A DNA stretch of 64,000 nucleotides from Sorghum bicolor (taxonomy: Eukaryota; Streptophyta; Magnoliopsida; Poales; Poaceae), in the NCBI RefSeq assembly GCF_000003195.3, contig NC_012870.2:26680202-26744201 (forward strand), read 5' to 3'. The notes below the pieces were generated by a model. It did not search any database and was not told the origin of the DNA. It saw only the letters and a list, made by a program, of their open reading frames with translations. A program made the translations under genes and the position numbers. Positions 55,848 through 64,000 of the stretch are shown here, piece after piece (the stretch's first letter is position 1; every line of letters starts with the position of its first letter).

Positions 55848-56247
55848 GGACAAAACGGGCAGGGGCAAATCTAACTTATCTCTTTGCCGCATCCGTGAAA
55901 TCCGAGGGTGTTCAGATGGATATGGTAACTGTTCGCACGATAATCAAGGGATTGCGCAGGTGATTTGACAGCAAGCGGTCATGATTTTGAAGATATTTTA
56001 CTGTGCAAGATCGCCTGGTCGGTCCATCGGCATTTCTCTCTAACGGTAATATTGCCGATGAGCGCATAAGTGGGGAGGTTCGGTTCGAGAGGGTGAGAAA
56101 TTCGAGGAATCTATGGGAGAATCGGGCTAAGGTTGCTTAGATTTGGCGGCTGGTTGCCAAATTAGGAGAAGTAATTGTGGAAAGGCATCATTACTGTAGA
56201 GAATTTTGGAGCATTAATAATTTTATACTCCGAAATTGGGGGGCATG
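55848..56247. other. Upstream region of T3 antisense gene and polypurine tract
   Basis: About 400 bp, no gene, counterpart of 24390-24870. It ends in the purine-rich GAAATTGGGGGGCATG before the 3' LTR. Confidence 0.6.
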
Positions 56248-56976
56248 TGTTGACACCGTTCTTTGGACACATGTCTTTCGATACGCACCTGGAGTTAATG
56301 GAATGTGGATCGGCAGATGGAGCAATGGTGACTAGTCTACAGGGGAGTTGCCGATGAAGGTGTTTGTCGATGAGGAAATAACCAAATATGACTAAGTCCA
56401 GAAGTGGTGACGTATTCTTGCCGATGATCCGTGCCGGTGTTTGCTGATGGCTGTAACAGGTAGTCTGCCGATGACTCTGAAGAAAAGCGCAGAGGTTGCC
56501 GATTGATTCGTGGCAGTGTCCTCATCGGTTACGAAGGATGGTTTAATGTTTTTCTTTAGTTATTAGAGTTCGTTTTGTATACGAATTCCGTTTAGTTTGG
56601 AATTCTAGTTCTAGTCGTGTCTGGTTGTAGCTCTTCGGACAGGGTATAAATGTAGACCCTAGGGCAATGTAATGAGACATCTATCAATCAATCAAACACA
56701 AGTTTTTACTCATATTCCAGCATCTACTTTTTCGATGACTTCGTCATATTTCCCTTTTATTACGAGTTCTTAGGAATCCGTCGGGTCAAACTCGGCGCGT
56801 TCTCAAGTTCTACGTGAGCACCTCTTGGCCGTGACATCCGGGCGCATCACTGTTGTCGGGACCAAAGTGTTCGAGTTACTACCTTTGTCGATTGTAAGGT
56901 CAAATCGGCTGGCACGCCTTAACGTTTGAATCGGGTATTAGCCCTTTGTGTTTGCAGATCAGCTTTTGCATCAACA
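56248..56976 (+). repeat. T3 3' LTR
   Basis: 729 bp, same length as the 5' LTR, differing at about 30 positions by eye. Six GCCGAT/ATCGGC copies, not all at the same sites as in the 5' LTR. Confidence 0.95.
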
Positions 56977-56981
56977 GTAAG

Positions 56982-57809
56982 GAGACCCATGTCCCCCTTC
57001 CTGGAGCATCCGAGAAGCCCTAATTCATATCTTAGGGGATTAATTGAAGAGGTATACCATAAAAGGATAACCTCTCCTTTATATCAACATAAGGAAAATT
57101 AGGACTAGACTCTCTAATGTAGCAGAGTAGATCTAGTTGAGAGTTAGGGAGAGTTGAGCTATGCTCAGGGTCTGAAGAAGTCTTTAGAGATCAGGTATAT
57201 CTTTGTATCTTATCTTTGTAAGACTTATGTTTTAATATATTATCTTCTATATTTACTTCTATGCCTTTTATATGGTTAATATAGTTGTTATACTTTGGTA
57301 TAAGATCTTCGCTCGTATTGAGGGCTCTAGTTATTATATGTGATTAGAGTAGTAATCAAAATTGTAGACATGGTGTCTAGTCTACGAGTTACTTGGGATT
57401 GCACCCAATCCCACGGTTAGTGTGGTAGCTCCACGGGTGACAGTTCTGTTAGACCTTTATATTTCACCACATTCAAGTTGGTGTTCATAGACCTTTTTGG
57501 CAAGCTTTCCTTGACTGCACTTTCTCACCCCCTCGAGTGATGGAAAGGTACTCCTGCTCCAAAGTGTTATTATGTGAAATCTATATATGACCATGCTTCA
57601 GTTATCATCTAGTCTAGACTAGAATATAACCAAAGTAATAGAGCAGTATTTTACCATGGAATTCTCCTATGTGTGTCATTATGCACAACTCCTATCATTA
57701 CCACTTACCCTCCACTTTAGTCTAGTTGGAGTATTAAGTTAGTAGATACATGGTGGTGAATTATCAGTTTCTTTAACTATTGCTTCTATGTGGATAAATA
57801 TGATACTAT
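56982..57809 (+). repeat. Relic Athila-like LTR, continuation, interrupted by T4
   Basis: Continues 33594-34024. The block around 57385-57455 (GGTGTCTAG, then CACCCAATCCCACGGTTAGTG and GGTGACAGTTCT) lines up with the A2 LTR block near 45345-45425. There is no gene. It stops at the T4 insertion. Confidence 0.55.
57805..57809. repeat. Presumed target site of T4 (ACTAT)
   Basis: Five bases next to the T4 LTR. The matching copy would be beyond the window, so this is unverified. Confidence 0.35.
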
Positions 57810-58522
57810 TGTTGACACCGTTTTTGGACACGTGCCTAGGGATCGGTAAAGTATAGATCGGCAGATGGGGCAACAGTAATTAGTCTGCAGGGGAGTTGCC
57901 GATGAGGACGGTTGCCGATGAAGAGATAACTGAATGTGACTAAGTCCAGAGATGGTGACGCGTTCGTGCCGATGGTCAGTGTTAGTCTTTGCCGATGGCT
58001 ATGATGAAAAGTCTGCCGATGATTCGGAAGGGAAACGTGAAGGTTGCCGATTGACCTATGGCGATGTCCCGGTTTGTCACGGGAGGATAATTTTATATTT
58101 TCCATAGACATTTAAATTTGTTTTGTATACGGATTCTGTTTAATTTGGAATTCGAGTCGTAGTCATGTCTGATTGTAGCTCTTTGAGCAGGATATAAATG
58201 TAGACCCTAGGGCTTTGTAATAATGAATCAATCAATCAAACACAAGTTTTTACTCATATTCCAGCATCTACTTTTTCGACGACTTCGTCATATTTTTCCT
58301 TTTCATTACGAGTTCTGAGGAGTTCGTCGACTTAAGCTCGGCGTATTCTCAAGTTCCGCGTGAACACCTCTTGGCCGTGACATCCGGGCGCATCGCTGTT
58401 GTCGGGACCAAAGTGTTCGAGTTATCACCTTTGCCGATAGTAAGGTCAAATCGGCTGGCACGCCTTAACGTTTGAATCGGGTATTAGCCCTTTGTGTTTG
58501 CAGATCTACTTTTGCATCAACA
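57810..58522 (+). repeat. T4 5' LTR
   Basis: 713 bp, TGTTGACACC to GCATCAACA, with nine GCCGAT/ATCGGC copies, the most of any LTR in the window. TATA box TATAAAT at 58193-58199. Confidence 0.92.
58193..58199 (+). promoter_or_regulatory. TATA box of T4 5' LTR
   Basis: TATAAAT in CAGGATATAAATGTAGACCC. Confidence 0.5.
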
Positions 58523-58529
58523 CATCTTT

Positions 58530-58547
58530 TGGCACGCCCAGTGGGAC
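58530..58547 (+). other. T4 primer-binding site
   Basis: TGGCACGCCCAGTGGGAC, one base different from T2. Confidence 0.72.
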
Positions 58548-58568
58548 TTATTCAAGATCAAGATCGAC

Positions 58569-61500
58569 ATGGCGACTTCTGAGTTCGACTTGGAGAACGT
58601 CATCCCCGTGACAGAAGCCAATCTCAGAGATGAGCAGAAGCAAGCTATTGCAAAAGCCATGGAGGACTACAAGCAGCAATGTTTAAAATCCTTCAGCATC
58701 AACAGGAGTGGTGAGGTAAAGGAAGCACTGCCGGCACCTCGGCAGGTTACTTTTGAAGCCAATCCTGGTAAACTCCAAGACATGGTTGATAGTGCTATTA
58801 ACCGTGCCTTGATCAATCAAGCTGGTGTGTTGTCCAATACGGTTTTCAATGTCGTGGCTAGAACTTTCAAAGAGGGACAATTGCCACCAAATTATGTGGG
58901 CCCTTCTCATCATCAGCCAGGATCACCGGTGGTCACAGCTCCATCGGTTGCTGCAGCCGCTGTGGGCACAGAAACTGTTGTTCCTCCAAGCACGTTGGGA
59001 GTTACTAATGCACAATCCACACCGATGCTAACCCATCCATCAACTTCAGATGAGCAAATCAAGCTTGCTACCGATCTATTGGCATCGGCGATGTCGGGAT
59101 CGGTCCCTCCTCCTAACTGGTGGGGTTATGGTATGCCCCCAGAGTTGACGTTGAAGACACCTGGCACATCTCAGACGGCTGATGTGAGAGGCAAGGCTCC
59201 TATGGCATCGGCACCTCCAAATATGCCGATGAATCAGAGTCCCAAGTATACTACAACTACTACTACAAGACCTTACTCTGGGAATTCTCAAGCTCCAACA
59301 TTCCAGATGCCTAACGCATCGGCAGATTCAATGCCGACGCAGTAGAGGTTTATGACTCAGACGGGGTATGTCAATTCAATGATGATGCCCAATTACCAGT
59401 CATCGGCAGGGTCTATGCCAATGAATGTTAATAGTGGATGGCCTGGGCAATTCGTGTTTCCACAGTAGAATCATCAGGCTACAGGGTTTCAGCAGGGCCA
59501 AATCCAACCTGGGTTCCAGAATCAAGGGTTGACCAACCAGCCGATAAATCTTGGTCAGCAGATTGGTGGTCAGATGATTAACCCAATGTTCCATGCAGAT
59601 CACGCACCGCATAGACACGTGGAAGCCTATCAGCAGGTGCCAGATCCGCAACCGTCTCATCGGCAAGATGCCGATGCTTATTGGGCCGATAAGATTCCTG
59701 AAGTAATGAGAGACCAATTTGGGATAAAACCCAAAGTCAACACTTACTCTTATCAGACACCATACCCTCCTGCATACGATTTAATTCCACTTCCAAATCG
59801 GTACAAGGTACCAGATTTCACTAAGTTTTCTAGACAGGATGACACATCAACCATGGAACATGTCAATAGGTTCATCATCCAATGTGGAGAAGCTGCTAAC
59901 AGGGACGAGTTAAGAGTTCGCTTGTTCTCGTCATCATTGTCTGGATCGGCATTTACTTGGTTTATATCATTACCTCCCAACTCAGTGATTACTTGGGCCG
60001 ATCTAGAGAAGCAATTCCACAAATACTTCTTTTCTGGAGTCCATGAGAAGAAGATCACCGATTTGGTCAAATTGAAGCAACGCAATGACGAATCGGTTGA
60101 AAGCTTTGTGCAGAGAATGCGGGAGGTCAAGAACAAATTCTATAGTCTAGTTTTTGACGATCGGCAGCTAGCCATTTGGCTTTCCAGGGTTTGTTGCCAC
60201 ACATCAGAGAAAAGTATGCCTCTCAAGAGTTCGAAAGCTTGAGTCACTTGGTGCAGAGAATTGATCAGGATATCAGACCTTTTGAGCCCAAGAGAGCATG
60301 GAACAAGAAAGTGTCATTTGTTGATGAAGCAACAAGCTCGGATTCTGATGAGGAGCCAGTCATCGGCTTGGCAGAATGGGTAAAGAATAAGAAGCCGATG
60401 TCTTGCCCTTTTGGGCATAAAGAGCCAGAGAAGTTCGCATTTGATATCACTAAAGCCGATAGGATATTTGACTTTCTACTTCAGGAAGGGCAAATCAAGT
60501 TGTCACCCAATCATGTGATCCCATCGGCTGAAGAGTTGAAGAAGATGAAATATTGCAAGTGGCACAATGCAACTTCTCACAGCACCAATGAGTGCAAAGT
60601 TTTTAGACAACAGCTGCAATCGGCTATAGAATCTGGGAGAATCAAATTTGATGGTTCCAAAGCCCAGAAGCCGATGAAGATCGATCAACATCCTTTCCCA
60701 ACGAATATGTTGGATGCTAAGGGAAAAACCAAGGTCTTGACGTCGGAAGCATCTGAGAGGAGTGTCCCAGCATCAAATTACCGCTGCCGATGCCAAAGGA
60801 AAAGGCTTAATCCAAGAGGGAACTAACTCAGGAAGGCCTCCCTGATCCGGTATTGTGATAACTCATAGAAGGCCTCGGGAAACTTGGCAGCAGTGTGAGG
60901 ATCGGTATCGGCGCCAGTAAGAGGACTGTCGTCGGGAAGAAGAAAGACGCCGTCAAGAGTGGAATCGACACAAGGATCACTGGAACTGCCCGTTCTTTAT
61001 CCATTGCTGGGAATAGAACATCAAGTTGCCCACTGTTAGAGATTGCCCTGAATGCAATGGGTATGATCGGTATGACAGATCCGATCGGCGCTATCACGAT
61101 GATGATCGGTGATTTAATGGGCCGATTAGGGGGAGAGCGCCCGTTCATGATCGGTTGGGGGGCAGACTCAGTGTACACGATAGGCTTGGTGATCATGTTC
61201 AATATTTTCCTAGGAATCAGGAAGAGCTTGAAGAGATGGCAAATGCACGAGTTCCCGATGAGTTCATATTTTGCAGGGACACTAATATTCATCGGATGGA
61301 GTCAAGGGAACATCGTCGTCCATCCGCAAGGCAGTCGACACTTCCTCCGTGGTGTCCGGAGCGGTTGACAAAGACACATAAAAGGAGACTGCAGTGTGAA
61401 AGACGAGAAGAGCTAAGCAAGGGCGAGAACTCTAGCCAGTCTGGGGATCAGCAACAACCAAATCCTAAAGGGAAAGGGCCATCGGCAGATGTCAACATGG

Positions 61501-62161
61501 TGTTTATGTTGTCGATGGAATTCCTTTTGTCATCCAGTGATGACGAAGAGTTGGAGTTTTCCGACCAGATAGCTCAGTTGGCTCTGGATCCGATGACAGC
61601 TATCTTTGAAAAGCCTGCCGACGATGAAAGGCAGCATCTTATAGCCCTGTTTGTCAAAGGGAGAGTTGATGGTCAGCCGATGACCAAGATATTAATTGAT
61701 GGTGGAGCTGCTATCAACATCATGCCATATGCAGTTTATCAGAAGCTTGGAAAGGGGATCAAGATCTGACCAAGATCGATATGATGCTAAAAGACTTTGA
61801 GGGAAATGTATCTCCAGTTAAGGGAGCAATCTGTGTCGAGTTGACCGTTGGCAGCAAAACCTTGCCGACGACTTTCTTTGTGATCAGTGGAAAAGGTGCT
61901 TATAATCTACTGCTAGGGAGAGACTGGATTCATGCCAATTGTTGCATTCCGTCAACCATGCACCAATGCTTAGTCCAGTGGGTAGGTGACAAAATTGAGA
62001 TTGTCCCGGGAGATTCTTCCTATGTTATTACATCGGCAGAGGCGAATACTTATGAAAGGACTAGGTGCATCTCGGGAGAGATTTGGGAGAAAGATTTCCT
62101 CAAAGTTGCTGATTATGAAATTCCACCGATCCAAGCAGTCGGTTCTGATGAGGAGTTTTAA
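58569..62161 (+). pseudogene. T4 gag-protease, multiple stops and frameshifts
   Basis: Start at ATG 58569. TAG stops at 59343-59345 and about 59466. The reading shifts frame near 60170, where LADLAFQG becomes LAIWLS, and again near 60770. More stops follow in the charged region (60840-61130). The protease block (about 61155-61769) still has LIDGGAAIN near 61690, then shifts frame at about 61760 and resumes from 61781 to the TAATG. Gag core and knuckle (YCKWHNATSHSTNEC) are recognisable. Confidence 0.85.
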
Positions 62162-64000
62162 TGGATAGGTTCGCCGATGATGGAAAATTAGGCCAGGGAT
62201 TCACATCGGCCGATGATTTAGTAGAAGTAGACATAGGTAGTGGTGATAAACCTAGACCTACTTTTATTAGTGCTAAGTTAAATTCTGAGTGTAAGCAGCA
62301 GTTAACTGATCTGTTAAAGGAATATAAAGATTGCTTTGCTTGAGATTATACTGAGATGCCTGGTTTAGACCGATCAATTGTTGAACATCGGTTACCCATC
62401 AAGTCTGGATTTTGGCCACATCAGCAGCGAGCTCGCCGATGTAATCCTAATATCCTTCCTGATATCAAGGCCGAAATAACCAAACTTATCGAAGCTAAGT
62501 TTATTCGGAAGTGTCGGTATGCCGAATGGATTTCCAATGTTGTTCCAGTCTACAAGAAAAATGGGAAGCTTCGGGTCTGCATTGATTTTAGAAATCTTAA
62601 TAAAGCTACACCGATGGATGGCTACCCAATGCAAGTTGCCGATCTGCTAGTTGATGCTGCGGCTGGGCATCGGATCATCAGCTTTATGGATGGTAATGTA
62701 GGGTACAATCAGATATTCATGGCTGAAGAAGATATTCCAAAGACTGCATTTAGATGTCCTGGTCATGTTGGGTTGTTCGAATGGATAGTCATGACCTTTG
62801 GCTTGAAAAATGCTGGTGCTACTTATCAAAGAGCTATGAATTTTATTTTTCATGAGTTCATCGGCAAGCTGGTGGAAATTTATATCGATGATGTGGTGGT
62901 TAAGTCTAGAGATTTCACGGAGCATCTTGCCGATTTACGAAAGGTGTTGGAATGCACAAGGAAGCATGGTTTGAAGATGAACCCTAACAAGTGTGCATTT
63001 GGTGTATCGGCAGGACAATTCCTTGGTTTCATGGTGCATCAAAGGGGGATTGAAATTAGTAGGAGATCCATCGATGCTATTAACAAAATAGTTGCTCCTA
63101 CCAACAAAACTGAGCTCCAGTCCTTGATCGTCAAGGTAAATTTTATCAGGAGGTTTATTTCCAACTTGTCTGGTAAAATTCATGCTTTCAGTCCCTTGCT
63201 TAAGTTGAAAGCCAATCAAGAGTTCGTATTGAGGAAAGAGCAACAGTTGGCTTTAGATGAAATCAAGAATTATTTGGTAAATCCTCTAGTTCTGATTCCA
63301 CCTCAGCAAGGAAAGCCCTTCAGATTATATTTGTCTACCGATGGGGTGGTCATCGGTTCAGCTTTAATTCAAGAATTTGAAGGGAAGGAACGTGTGATTT
63401 ACTATTTAAGAAGGAGATTGGTTGACGCTGAGACCAGGTATTCGGCCATTGAAAAGTTATGTTTGTGTCTATATTTCTCATGTATTAAGTTCAGGCATTA
63501 TTTGTTATCGGCTAAATGCACTGTTATATGCAAAGATGACGTGGTCCGATATATGTTGTCTATGCCGATTATGAGTAGTAGGATCGGTAAGTGGATTTTG
63601 GCACTGTCGGAATTCGATCTGCGTTACGAATCGGCTAAAGCGGTTAAAGGACAGATTATGGCCGATTTTGTAACTCAACATTGTGGTGCAGTGGAGACTT
63701 TGGAAATTGTACCTTGGACGCTCTTCTTTGATGGATCCACGTGTGACCGGGGGGCAGGAATCGGCATAGTGTTAATTTACCCTCGAGGAAGGAAATATGA
63801 GTTTTCCTTGCCGATTGTTGCCACGTCAACGAATAATCAAGCCGAGTATCAAGTGTTGACAACGGGATTGGAATTGTTAAGAGAAGTTCATGCTGATGTT
63901 GTTGAAGTCTTCGGGGATTCTATGCTGGTTATAAATCAATTGGCTGGAAGCTATGAATGCCGAAGCGAAGTCCTCATAACTTATCACGAAAGGAGTATGC
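62161..64000 (+). pseudogene. T4 pol, partial, one TGA stop
   Basis: Collinear with T2 pol. Codon 61 (62341-62343) is TGA where T2 has TGG in CFAWDY. After that I noticed no further stop down to the window edge, covering RT (YIDDVVVK near 62881), the first RNase H and most of the second (FFDGS near 63728). Confidence 0.82.

Larger units (their letters stand above)
34025..56976 (+). mobile_element. T3: decayed Tat-like element, sister of T2, twice interrupted
   Basis: Spans 22,952 bp. Subtracting the CACTA element (2,233 + 3) and A2 (8,339 + 5) leaves 12,372 bp, one base from T2. The order is the same: gag-protease, TAATG, pol, hairpin, antisense gene, 3' LTR. The LTRs (34025-34753, 56248-56976) differ at about 30 of 729 positions, near 4 percent, so T3 is several times older than T2. 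All frames carry stops. Confidence 0.95.
57810..64000 (+). mobile_element. T4: decayed Tat-like element of the T2 family, cut by window end
   Basis: 5' LTR 57810-58522, primer site, gag-protease pseudogene, TAATG, and pol up to the second RNase H at the window edge. It follows T2 collinearly, so about 6 kb including the antisense gene should lie beyond 64000. Confidence 0.92.

Noticed and set aside
1..64000. Any host protein-coding gene, rRNA or centromeric satellite
   Set aside because: Every recognisable domain traces to a retrotransposon or to the CACTA element, and no long satellite array is visible.

Overview
The window looks like a gene-poor, repeat-packed block of a large plant genome, most likely a grass. 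It contains no host gene that I can support. Almost every base belongs to LTR retrotransposons of two plant Ty3/gypsy lineages: Tat-like (two RNase H domains, antisense extra genes) and Athila-like (tRNA-Asp primer site, long LTRs, Athila-type gag). One small CACTA DNA transposon is also present. Grass is an inference from the element types and from a very GC-rich captured gene fragment. The lineage names rest on domain recognition by eye, not on a search.

Layout. (A) 1-28986: a minus-strand Tat-like element (T1), its 3' end cut off by the window edge. It is split by an Athila-like gag-only element (A1, 48-8341, TSD GAGCG), which sits in an exon of T1's antisense gene. It is split again by a young, apparently intact Tat-like element (T2, 13194-25566, TSD GACGG), which sits between the protease and reverse transcriptase parts of T1's polyprotein. 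(B) 28987-34024: old, scrambled remains, mainly Athila-like LTRs and 3' ends in opposite orientations. (C) 34025-56976: T3, a decayed sister of T2 (TSD GTAAG). It carries a 2.2-kb CACTA element (40845-43077, TSD TCC) in its integrase and a second gag-only Athila-like element (A2, 44477-52815, TSD GTCTC) in its antisense gene. Removing both insertions with one TSD copy each leaves 12,372 bp, against 12,373 bp for T2. (D) 56977-57809: continuation of the relic LTR that T3 entered. (E) 57810-64000: T4, a third, decayed member of the T2 family, cut by the window end.

How the parts work together. T2 has gag-protease and RT/RNase H/RNase H/integrase in two frames joined by a TAATG stop-start overlap. 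Facing them from the 3' side is a six-exon antisense gene with its own TATA box, encoding a plant-mobile-domain-like protein with a coiled-coil tail; the exon model sums to exactly 945 codons. T2, T3 and T4 are saturated with the hexamer GCCGAT/ATCGGC in LTRs, coding sequence and introns. A1 and A2 encode only gag plus two tandem retropepsin-like domains and must depend on another element for RT and integrase. The best candidates for something little described are the antisense gene together with the GCCGAT motif, the tandem protease of A1/A2, and the CACTA element that has captured a cytochrome P450 heme-binding exon.

All LTR divergence figures were counted by eye and are approximate.
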